This document shows, piece by piece, positions 6,769 to 14,671 of a stretch of DNA of 64,000 bases. The stretch lies in NCBI GenBank assembly GCA_034436755.1, contig DAOTVB010000248.1, positions 22,604 to 86,603 on the forward strand. The letters are read 5' to 3'. The notes beneath the pieces are model-generated. The model had not been told where the DNA came from. It was given only the letters and a program-made list of their open reading frames with translations, and did no database searches. Numbering within the stretch: position 1 is the first letter of the stretch; each line of letters begins with the position of its first letter. Made by a program: the position numbers and the translations under genes. This DNA is from CAKZQX01 sp034436755 (GTDB lineage: Bacteria; Chloroflexota; Chloroflexia; Chloroflexales; Chloroflexaceae).

Positions 6769-9627
6769 ATGCGGCAACTGCTTCGGATATATCACTCACA
6801 GATTAAATATAAAATCATCCTGCCCTACCTCTTACTGATGATTCTGGTCATGCTGGTCGGGGCGGGTATTGCGATCTTCCTGGTAGCTGGTTCGCTGCAA
6901 GAGCGCTTCAGCAACCAGTTGGGGCAGGTTGGGCGCAGCTTTGCCGACGGTCTGGCGCGGCAGGAGCAAAATAATCTCGACTTCCTCTATGTTGTCGCCT
7001 TTGCCCAGGAAAATCCCGAAATTGATGCTCCCGCCGTGGCGGAAGCACTGCAGGCCGAAAACGAAGCGGGCCTGGAACAGGCGCTCATGCCCTTCTTTCG
7101 CACCGGTACCCTCCGGGATAATATTTACAACGTGATGATCGACCGGTTGATTGCCTTTGACCTGGATGGGCAGGGGCTGGTGCATTGGGAGCGGGCCCAG
7201 GGTGAAGAACTGACGGAAGAGGAGCGCCGTGAACCGATTTCCCACGGCAACACCGACCTGTCCCAGCTTGACCCGGTTCAGCGGGTGCTGGCGAATGATG
7301 CCGATGATTTTGGCGATAAGTACGCCGCGTTGATTACGTTTCAGGAAGCGGACGCTCCCGAGGGCACCTTCCCCGACAATGATTACTACCTCTTCACCGT
7401 CGTTCCGGTGCATCAGGTTGATGCAGACACCGACGAGCGTGAGTTAGTCGGCGGCTTGCTGATTGCCACTCGCCTGGAAAATCTGCTAACCGCGCTGGAG
7501 CGCCAGAGCCAGTCCGAGGTCAGCGCGATTTATGATACCAGTGGACTGGTGCTCGATAGCACCGTGATTCCAAATGCGGGTCTGCATATCCTGGATATGG
7601 GCGAAACCATCCCGCAGCAGTTGATTGATCAATTTGAGACAGCGGAGGAGTATGCGCGCTGCTTCGATGAAACGCAAACCTCCCTGGGATGGTTGCCGGG
7701 TCGGACGGACCAACTGGCCTGTTCCGTTCTGGACGAAGTAAACTTCAACGAGCGGGGCTTCCAGTTTCTCTATGCGCCGCTCATTGTGCGGGATACACAG
7801 GTCGGGTATTTCTCGATTGGCCTGTCGGAGGATTATATCACCGCGCCCTGGGCTGAAAGTCGGAATGCCGTTATTCTTACCACGCTGCTGCTGGCGGTCG
7901 GCGCGGTGATCATTGGGTACCAGGTGGCGCACCAGATTACCAATCCGCTCGATGATCTGGTGACAACCGCCCGGGCAGTAACGCATGGACAGCTTGAGCG
8001 CCGAACCAGTGTCACTGAGCATAACGAGTTTGGTACGCTGGCCCAGGCATTTAATCAGATGACCGAGCATCTGCTGCATCTCTACACCACCAGCCGTGAA
8101 CTGAATAATGCACTCGAAATTCGGCAGGTGCTTGATGTTGCGGCGGCATCTGCCAGTTCGTTTGTACCGGATACGGACGTGCTGGCCCTCTTGCGCGAGG
8201 AGGATACCTGGTTCTACCATACACGCAGCGCGGCAGCAGAACCGCTCCAGCAGTTGCATCAGCAGCAGTTCCCGGCCAGTCCGGTCCTCGTACGTAAATT
8301 GGAGCAGCAGAACAGCATCCGGATACTGCACACCGATACAGCGGACATCGAAGAGCAGCCGCTGGTGGAGGAACTTCATCGCGTAACAGCGCTGAACACA
8401 CTGCTGATTGCGCCACTGCTGTTGCACGACCGTCAGACAGGAGTGCTTATCCTGGGGCATGCCGATGTCCAGGCGTTTGGTGAAGCGGAAGAACAGGTAC
8501 TGGCGGCGGTTGCCAATATGAGCGTTACCGTCTTGCAGAACGCGATTCTCTATATGCGGGTGCAGAAGGATGCAACGGAGCGGCATGCTATTCTGACTTC
8601 AATCGGTGATGGCGTGATCGTCTGTGATACCGAGGGGACGATTATGCTGGCAAACCCCATCGCCGAGCAGTTACTGGAGCTAAAAAACTGGCGTGCTCAC
8701 CGCCGCAACTTTGCTGATCTGTCGCTTGAGCCGGTGGCCCAGGCCCGGGATATCTTTGGGCAGGCTTCGTCGAATCCCCACTATCGCATTGGCGACCGGG
8801 TTGTCAGCCGTACCAATGCCCCGGTAATTGCCGACCAGGGGCATGTGCTGGGTGAAGTTATTGTCCTGCACGATATTACTGCCGAGGTTGCGGTTGATCA
8901 GGCGAAAACCGATTTTATTGCAACCATCTCCCATGAACTGCGCACACCGCTGACTGTTATTCGCGGCTATATTGATCTGTTGATGCGCGGAACGGGGGGC
9001 GAACTCTCGGCGGATCAGGTGGAACTGCTGGATAGTGTGCGCTCTCGCGCAACCGATATGACCACGCTGGTCAACAATGTCATTATGATTGCGAATATCG
9101 AGTCCGGAACATTGTCTACCGAAATCCAGCCCCAAGATCCGCTGATGGTACTGGAAATGGCCCTGACTCCGCTACGATCGAGATTTGAGTCAAAGGGGCT
9201 GGAACTTCAGATCACAGATACCGCCACCGATGTTCCCCAGGTACTGGCGGATCGGGAACAACTCAAGGTTATGTTTACCCAACTGCTGGATAATGCGCTA
9301 CGGTATACAGCCAGTGGGAGTGTCACCATCAAACCCTATCTGCAGAACAATATGGTTCGGATTGATTTTATCGATACTGGTCCCGGGATTGACCCGGATA
9401 TCCAGCGGCGTTTGTTTAACCGCTTCCAGCGAGTTGAGGGGAATAACTCGGCGCAGCGTGGTGGCGGTCTTGGTCTGGCGATCACCCGGCAACTGGTGGA
9501 ACGTCAGGGTGGTCGGGTCTGGGTGGAGAGTACGCCAGGACAGGGTAGTACGTTTAGTATAGCACTTCCTCAAGCCGATGAACAATCACTTGCCGTCGCC
9601 CAACAAGAAACAGCCGCAGCGTCGTGA
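6769..9627 (+). CDS. Membrane sensor histidine kinase, extracellular sensor-HAMP-GAF-PAS-HisKA-HATPase
   Basis: About 952 residues from ATG 6769 (MRQLLRIYHSQIKYK); a GGA-containing stretch lies upstream and the frame is open back to GTG 6706. Membrane helix 1 (ILPYLLLMILVMLVGAGIAI) and helix 2 (NAVILTTLLLAVGAVIIGY) enclose an extracellular region of about 330 residues, probably a Cache-like sensor. Then come HAMP (ITNPLDDLVTTARAVTHG), GAF, PAS (HAILTSIGDGVIVCD), HisKA with IATISHELRTPLTVIRG (His about 722) and HATPase_c (LLDNALRYTASG, DTGPGIDP, GGGLGLAI). The protein would read an external signal and pass phosphate to an unlinked regulator. Its last 50 bp overlap the start of the next gene, a secreted repeat protein, so the two are almost certainly translated from one mRNA; that protein may be a ligand, partner or output of the kinase. 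Confidence 0.9.
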   Translation: MRQLLRIYHSQIKYKIILPYLLLMILVMLVGAGIAIFLVAGSLQERFSNQLGQVGRSFADGLARQEQNNLDFLYVVAFAQENPEIDAPAVAEALQAENEAGLEQALMPFFRTGTLRDNIYNVMIDRLIAFDLDGQGLVHWERAQGEELTEEERREPISHGNTDLSQLDPVQRVLANDADDFGDKYAALITFQEADAPEGTFPDNDYYLFTVVPVHQVDADTDERELVGGLLIATRLENLLTALERQSQSEVSAIYDTSGLVLDSTVIPNAGLHILDMGETIPQQLIDQFETAEEYARCFDETQTSLGWLPGRTDQLACSVLDEVNFNERGFQFLYAPLIVRDTQVGYFSIGLSEDYITAPWAESRNAVILTTLLLAVGAVIIGYQVAHQITNPLDDLVTTARAVTHGQLERRTSVTEHNEFGTLAQAFNQMTEHLLHLYTTSRELNNALEIRQVLDVAAASASSFVPDTDVLALLREEDTWFYHTRSAAAEPLQQLHQQQFPASPVLVRKLEQQNSIRILHTDTADIEEQPLVEELHRVTALNTLLIAPLLLHDRQTGVLILGHADVQAFGEAEEQVLAAVANMSVTVLQNAILYMRVQKDATERHAILTSIGDGVIVCDTEGTIMLANPIAEQLLELKNWRAHRRNFADLSLEPVAQARDIFGQASSNPHYRIGDRVVSRTNAPVIADQGHVLGEVIVLHDITAEVAVDQAKTDFIATISHELRTPLTVIRGYIDLLMRGTGGELSADQVELLDSVRSRATDMTTLVNNVIMIANIESGTLSTEIQPQDPLMVLEMALTPLRSRFESKGLELQITDTATDVPQVLADREQLKVMFTQLLDNALRYTASGSVTIKPYLQNNMVRIDFIDTGPGIDPDIQRRLFNRFQRVEGNNSAQRGGGLGLAITRQLVERQGGRVWVESTPGQGSTFSIALPQADEQSLAVAQQETAAAS

Positions 9628-12600
9628 TTCGCTCCGGTTGTTAGCACTGGCAGCACTGGTGGTGCTGCTGTTAGCCGTTTGCTGTGTTGCCCAGGTTGCC
9701 CTTGAACTGGTGACACCGTTTAACCGACCCTTCAAAAATGTGGCCTCGCTCGCCACGCCGGAGTATGGACGCTGGGAGGAAGGCCCGGATCTGCCGGCGC
9801 TGGGTCCGGGTGCGGTCGAGGCAATGGAAGAAGAGCGGCGGCCCCGGCCTCTGATTGCGCTACCAAATGTAACGGCAGTGGCACTGCTGGTTGTAGCGCC
9901 ACCGACCGTAACTCCCACCCCCACCCCTGCCGGCGGCAGGAGTGATAATGGCGCGAACGGTACCCCTGCGCGCCCGACCCGAACGCCCATCCGGGCGACG
10001 GCGACACAAAATATCTTTGCGCCCACGGTCGGTGCGTCTCTAACACCCACCAGCGGCGGGGCCGCCGATAGCGCAACCGGCACGGCGGCCGCAGCATCGC
10101 CAACATCGCGTGTTCTGGCGACCGTCACACCACCAACCGGCGGAACCAGTGTACCTACCGCTGCCCCATCGCCCATACCAACGACCGACATGGATGGGCC
10201 GAACCCGACTGATGAACCGCTGCCGCCCACGGAAGAGCCGGCACCCACCGATGAACCGGCACCGACAACCGAACCAACCAGCGGGACCGAATCGACACCG
10301 GAACCAACCCAGGATATCAGACCAACGGGTGAGCCGACGGCGACGCTGGAGCCGGAGCCGACAGCGACCGAGCGGCCCCGCGAGCCGACGGCAACCCCTG
10401 TGCCGCTGACCGTGCAGTTCGGTGTGAATAGTTCAACGATTGCTGAGGATGCCGGTACACAGACTGTCACGGTGAACCTGTCTAGCACTGCTGATGTAAC
10501 AGTGACGGTGAATTACGCCGTGACGGGGGGAAGTGCGACCGGCGGCGGGACGGACTACACCCTGAATGCCGGGACGCTAACGTTTGTGCCGGGTGTGATA
10601 ACCCAGACGATCAGCGTGCCGATTGTGGATGATAGCATCGATGAACCGGATGAAACGGTTGAAATCAGCCTGAACACGCCAGTCAATACCACGCCGGGCA
10701 CGCCGGACATTCACACGCTGACCATTATTGATGATGATCCACCACCCACGCTGTCAATCAGTGATGTCACCGTGACGGAAGGTGACACTGCCAGTTTTAC
10801 AGTTTCGCTCTCGGCAGTGAGTGGGCTTACGGTGACAGTGGACTATACCACCAGTGCCTCGCCGCCATCGACGGCTACTTCGGTTGATGATTATACACCT
10901 GCCGGCGGTACGCTAACGTTTAGTCCCGGTCAAACCGTTCAGACTATCAATGTTGGGACTGTGGATGATTCGGATGATGAACCTGCCGAAACGTTCCTGG
11001 TCAATCTTTCCAATGCAGATAATGCAACGATTGCCGATGGTCAGTCGACTGGTACGATTATTGACAATGACTCGGCCCTACCGGCAGGCATCCAGTTGTC
11101 CAAGAGCGTCAGTCCAGCAGTAGGCGACGGAACTAACTTCCAGTATACTATCACAGTAACAAATCCCTCCACGAATACGGAAACTATTCTTCTCGGGAGT
11201 ATTACTGAGACAGTCTCTGCTGATTTCAGTGGTCTTGCTACCTGTGAAATTCCATCGGCAGAAGGTTCCTGTACATCATTTCTAAACGATACCATAACCT
11301 GGAATGGTTCTGTTTCACTCTTGCCTGGCGAAAGCTTTGTTTTAAACATCGAAGGTGGTGCGTTTGATACTTCTGGGGCTAGTAGCGGAGATCTCTTCTG
11401 TAATCAGAACGTTGAGGTTCGGCTTGATGTGCCCAGCGTAGGACCTAACCCTGTGGGGTATCTTGAACGTCAAGATGCGTCCATCAGAGCCTGCTATACC
11501 TATCAACCAACGCTGGTCCGGGGCCGTGCGCGCTATATGCCGGAGAATCCGCGCACCGCAGCGCTGGCTTCGGAGTCCGCGTCGCTGGAGCAAACCGTAA
11601 CGCCGACCGTCACTGCCACCGCTACCCGGACAGCAACGGCAACGGCGACTGCGACGATGACGCCGACGCCAACACAAACGCGGACGCCGACGGCAACCAT
11701 CCCGGCAACGCGTACGCCTGTCCCACCGAGCGCAACTGTAGTGCCGCCAACCGCAACCGCCATCCCGCCAGGCGCAACCGCAACCACAGTGCCGGCAACG
11801 GCTACGCCGAGTGCCACTGCGACGGACGTACCAGCGACCGCAACACCCTGGCCGACCAGTCCGCCTGGCGTACCACCTGAAAAACCGGATTGGCTCGGTG
11901 GCCCTGTTCCTGGTCAACCTGATGATGATGATGATAGCTCCGGCACATCGGACTGGATATCAGTATCGCCTGATCAGAATACCGACGATGACGATGATGA
12001 CGATGACTCATCTGATCGAGATAGCGATCCACCCGATCAGGATGCCTCTCCGCCGGATGCCGGGGACGACCCGCCGCCGGACGATGGGGATAACCCGCCG
12101 CCGGATGACGGCGACGATTTGCCGGACCAGGGTGATGATCCGCCGCCGGACGATGGGGATAACCCGCCGCCGGATGACGGCGACGATTTGCCGGACCAGG
12201 ATGATGACCCGCCGCCGGATGAGGGTGACGATCCACCGGACAAGGGTGATGACCCGCCGCCGGATGCCGGGGATGACCCGCCGGACCAGGGGGACGATCC
12301 ACCGGATGCCGGGGATGACCCGCCGGACGATGGGGACGATCCGCCACCGGATGCCGGGGATGACCCGCCGGACGATGGGGATGACCCGCCACCGGATGAT
12401 GGCGATAACCCGCCACCGGACGATGGCGATGACCCGCCGGATGAGGGTGACGATCCGCCGGACCAGGGGGATGACCCGCCGGATGAGGGTGACGATCCGC
12501 CGGACCAGGGGGATGACCCGCCGCCGGACGATGGGGATGACCCGCCGGACGACGGCGACGATCCACCAGACGATGGCGATGACCCGCCGGATGAGGGTGA

Positions 12601-12823
12601 CGATCCGCCACCGGATGACGGGGATGACCCGCCACCGGACGAGGGTGACGATCCGCCGGATGACGACGGGGATGCACCTGAGAAGCCGGATCAGGACACG
12701 GACGAGTCAGATGACGATGAAGACGACGATGAAGATGATGATGATGAGACTTCTGATGAAGGGAGCACACCGCCTGATAATGACGCTGTGCCACCCAGGA
12801 AGCCGGATCAGGATGAGCCCTGA
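9578..12823 (+). CDS. Secreted Calx-beta protein with Thr/Pro linkers and long Asp/Pro repeat tail
   Basis: A 1081-residue exported protein. After the basic start MNNHLPSPNKKQPQRRDSLR comes one hydrophobic segment (LALAALVVLLLAVCCVAQVA), a signal anchor. Residues about 50-275 are a Pro/Thr-rich linker. Two Calx-beta domains follow (about 280-390 and 392-495), each with SFTVSLS/TVTVNLS strands and ending in TIIDDDPPP or TIIDNDSA, which normally bind calcium. Residues about 500-645 resemble a DUF11-type adhesin domain (IQLSKSVSPAVGDGTNFQYT). A second Thr/Ala/Pro linker leads to an acidic tail (about 780-1081) dominated by GDDPP(P)D(D/E/Q)G units. No C-terminal anchor is visible. The start overlaps the kinase gene by 50 bp. 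A role in adhesion or calcium-dependent surface structure is plausible; the exact function is unknown. Confidence 0.8.
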   Translation: MNNHLPSPNKKQPQRRDSLRLLALAALVVLLLAVCCVAQVALELVTPFNRPFKNVASLATPEYGRWEEGPDLPALGPGAVEAMEEERRPRPLIALPNVTAVALLVVAPPTVTPTPTPAGGRSDNGANGTPARPTRTPIRATATQNIFAPTVGASLTPTSGGAADSATGTAAAASPTSRVLATVTPPTGGTSVPTAAPSPIPTTDMDGPNPTDEPLPPTEEPAPTDEPAPTTEPTSGTESTPEPTQDIRPTGEPTATLEPEPTATERPREPTATPVPLTVQFGVNSSTIAEDAGTQTVTVNLSSTADVTVTVNYAVTGGSATGGGTDYTLNAGTLTFVPGVITQTISVPIVDDSIDEPDETVEISLNTPVNTTPGTPDIHTLTIIDDDPPPTLSISDVTVTEGDTASFTVSLSAVSGLTVTVDYTTSASPPSTATSVDDYTPAGGTLTFSPGQTVQTINVGTVDDSDDEPAETFLVNLSNADNATIADGQSTGTIIDNDSALPAGIQLSKSVSPAVGDGTNFQYTITVTNPSTNTETILLGSITETVSADFSGLATCEIPSAEGSCTSFLNDTITWNGSVSLLPGESFVLNIEGGAFDTSGASSGDLFCNQNVEVRLDVPSVGPNPVGYLERQDASIRACYTYQPTLVRGRARYMPENPRTAALASESASLEQTVTPTVTATATRTATATATATMTPTPTQTRTPTATIPATRTPVPPSATVVPPTATAIPPGATATTVPATATPSATATDVPATATPWPTSPPGVPPEKPDWLGGPVPGQPDDDDDSSGTSDWISVSPDQNTDDDDDDDDSSDRDSDPPDQDASPPDAGDDPPPDDGDNPPPDDGDDLPDQGDDPPPDDGDNPPPDDGDDLPDQDDDPPPDEGDDPPDKGDDPPPDAGDDPPDQGDDPPDAGDDPPDDGDDPPPDAGDDPPDDGDDPPPDDGDNPPPDDGDDPPDEGDDPPDQGDDPPDEGDDPPDQGDDPPPDDGDDPPDDGDDPPDDGDDPPDEGDDPPPDDGDDPPPDEGDDPPDDDGDAPEKPDQDTDESDDDEDDDEDDDDETSDEGSTPPDNDAVPPRKPDQDEP
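12046..12690 (+). repeat. In-frame 21/24-bp Asp-Pro coding repeats
   Basis: About 645 bp within the Calx-beta gene consist of imperfect 21- or 24-bp units encoding DDPPDEG, DDPPDQG or DDPPPDDG. Larger blocks are also duplicated: the ~66-bp segments beginning near 12061 and 12133 are almost identical. Such repeats change copy number readily by slippage or unequal recombination, so length probably varies between strains. The opposite strand is also open through the block because the repeat avoids stops; that is a composition artefact. Confidence 0.85.
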
Positions 12824-12892
12824 CACTGAACTGGAGATGCGCGATCAGAGCGTTGCACCCTGATCGTTCAGTGTGAAGGATTATGACACTAA

Positions 12893-12927
12893 AGAACCCC
12901 GGTGCAGTCACAATGCACCGGGGTTCT
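12893..12927. terminator. Hairpin between convergent genes
   Basis: A perfect 14-bp stem (AGAACCCCGGTGCA at 12893-12906, its complement at 12914-12927) with a 7-nt loop sits 70 bp after the Calx-beta stop and 52 bp from the end of the opposing TPR gene. A strong run of T is missing on both sides (TTT at best in the leftward direction), so it may act as a bidirectional terminator or an mRNA 3'-end protector. Confidence 0.6.
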
Positions 12928-12979
12928 GATATGCTGCGCTGCTACTTTCGGGGTAATCCGAACGTGCGGCTTGCGCCGA

Positions 12980-14275
12980 CTACTCCACCGTCGTTTCGAT
13001 ATAGAAGCTCGAATAGTAGATCATACCGCTCTCGAACAGCGTCTCATTGCTGAACGGAATGACATCCTGGCAGTCACGCGTGAGTTCTTCCGCCTCATCA
13101 ATCTGTACAACCAGGCTGTAGGTGCCCGGATCGAAATCAACCTGCTGTTTGGCACCGGCCGCAAGCTTGACCACCTGCGACTGCGGGCCGCTCATCAGCA
13201 CTTCAATCGGGCAGACGGTGTCATTCGTAACATCATAGGAAGCTGTCCCGGCACCTGAACTGGCACCGACCTGGGGGGCCGGGAGTTCGCCGGCCTGACC
13301 ACTGCTGGCAACGGCAGCCACGCGTGCATCAACCATTGCCGCGTTCGCCTGTCCAACCAGTTCACTCTCGGGGTAGTTGGCGATGAGAAACGCATACACA
13401 TCAGCCGCTTCGGAAAAATACTCACCAGCGACGAGGGCATTGCCCCATTCCATGTAAAATGCCGGAAACTCGGCCCAGACCTGCTGCGTCAGTTCCGTAT
13501 CCGGGGTCAGATTGGCAATTGCCAGTAACGCGAGTTCCGCATCAACAAATTGACCATCACTGCGCTGCTGCTGCGCAAGCTCGTAAAAGGTTGGTGCCAT
13601 CTCAGCGAAGCTGGCAACCGCCTTATCGCGTCCCGCGCCACTCTGGTAATTCTCAAACACATAGTTGAGCCGCTGGAAGGCGGTTGCCGCGTCACCTCCG
13701 GCAAAAGCTTCCTCGGCCAGTCCGACATAGACATCGGGAAGGGCGGCCCGGGTCTGATCATAGAAGGTACTGCCCTCGCCGGCAGCGTTCAAAACCTGCT
13801 CAAACTGCTCCTGGGCAGCGGCAAAATCGGACTCGGCCAGCAGTGCCGCGCCCCATGCCAGCCGGGTTTCGAACTGTCCCTCGGCAGCCCGCTCGGCAAA
13901 GGCCGGATCGGTTACTTCATCGAATCGTGCCAGCGACTCGGTGAAGTTTTGCTCTTCGCGCAATGCCGCGCCCCAGTCAAGCCGCACCTCGGGTAGTAGT
14001 TCTTCCGCCTCGGCTGCCTGGTCGGATTCTTCATGGTTTTCGATCAATGTTTCCAGATCTTCGACCGCAGCGGCATAGTTGCCGGCCGCATGGTTTTCCT
14101 GGGCTGAGGTTAGCAAACTACGCTGTTGAAATTGTACATACGCACCGAGGCCAACACACGACAAAATTATTAGTAAAAGCATACCTCCACAGCCAATAGC
14201 GATGGTCTTTACAACCCGGCCCTTGCCCTGTTTGGGACTCTCGGTCATTCCCGGCGGAGTGGTCGGTAGTTCCAT
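12980..14275 (-). CDS. Membrane-anchored tetratricopeptide (TPR) repeat protein
   Basis: A 431-residue protein with a short cytoplasmic N-terminus rich in Pro and Lys, one membrane helix near residues 25-50 (TIAIGCGGMLLLIILSCVGLG) and a long outside region of helical TPR-like repeats (about 55-320) spaced 35-45 residues, e.g. AQENHAAGNYAAAVEDLETL, GAALREEQNFTESLARF and GAALLAESDFAAAQEQFEQV. The last ~95 residues form a separate beta-rich domain (VTNDTVCPIEVLMSGP to the end) that looks like a small ligand- or protein-binding fold. TPRs mediate protein-protein contacts, so this is probably a scaffold at the outer face of the membrane. The start ATG 14275 is preceded by AAGGAGGAGTAGC, a strong Shine-Dalgarno. 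It converges with the Calx-beta gene. No enzyme motif is visible. Confidence 0.75.
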   Translation of the reverse strand: MELPTTPPGMTESPKQGKGRVVKTIAIGCGGMLLLIILSCVGLGAYVQFQQRSLLTSAQENHAAGNYAAAVEDLETLIENHEESDQAAEAEELLPEVRLDWGAALREEQNFTESLARFDEVTDPAFAERAAEGQFETRLAWGAALLAESDFAAAQEQFEQVLNAAGEGSTFYDQTRAALPDVYVGLAEEAFAGGDAATAFQRLNYVFENYQSGAGRDKAVASFAEMAPTFYELAQQQRSDGQFVDAELALLAIANLTPDTELTQQVWAEFPAFYMEWGNALVAGEYFSEAADVYAFLIANYPESELVGQANAAMVDARVAAVASSGQAGELPAPQVGASSGAGTASYDVTNDTVCPIEVLMSGPQSQVVKLAAGAKQQVDFDPGTYSLVVQIDEAEELTRDCQDVIPFSNETLFESGMIYYSSFYIETTVE

Positions 14276-14461
14276 TGGTTGCTACTCCTCCTTGCGATAC
14301 GGACGGGGAAACATAGCCTGACTGTGCTTGCCCCATCCCATCAGAATGTGTGCAATCGACGGCATAGTATAGCAACTGCCCATTACCGGAATGTAACCTT
14401 TTGCCTTCTGGCGAACGGAAATGTTGTGCAAAGGAAGCCAATCGCGGATGCTCTTCCGTTC

Positions 14462-14506
14462 TCAGTTACACGACTTACGCAGTACCGCGTAACTCCTGTC
14501 AGTTAC
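14462..14506. mobile_element. 29-bp minimal element: two inverted ends only, with 8-bp target duplication
   Basis: TCAGTTAC occurs directly at 14462-14469 and 14499-14506. Between them lie 29 bp made of the two inverted ends of the 269-bp family seen at 25386 and 47089: ACGACTTACGC at the left and CGCGTAACTCCTG at the right. The whole interior seems deleted. Immediately after the second direct repeat comes another end-like string (ACGCATTACGCGGT, 14507-14520) followed by CGGCAGGGCGGAAG (14531-14544), matching in reverse complement the internal string CTTCCGCCCTGCCG of the 25.4-kb copy, so a second internally deleted copy abuts it. The remainder of 14276-14671 is otherwise empty apart from a weak GGCGGC/GCCGCC hairpin at 14630-14654 beyond the end of the CapA-like gene. 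Confidence 0.65.
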
Positions 14507-14671
14507 ACGCATTACGCGGTTACCGACTCGGCAGGGCGGAAGACTCCATACCGTTGGTATTCACAGTAGCATAGCGTCAGAATGGGCACATCGGAGGTTG
14601 GCTTTACCCTGATCTAAGGGAATTGCTCAGGCGGCATGGCCTGGGTGAGCCGCCGTAGAGCGTGATCTGCT

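Noticed and set aside
11802..12911. Long open frame antisense to the Calx-beta gene
   Set aside because: It only exists because the Asp-Pro repeat avoids stops on both strands; composition is His/Arg/Pro low complexity with no ribosome site.
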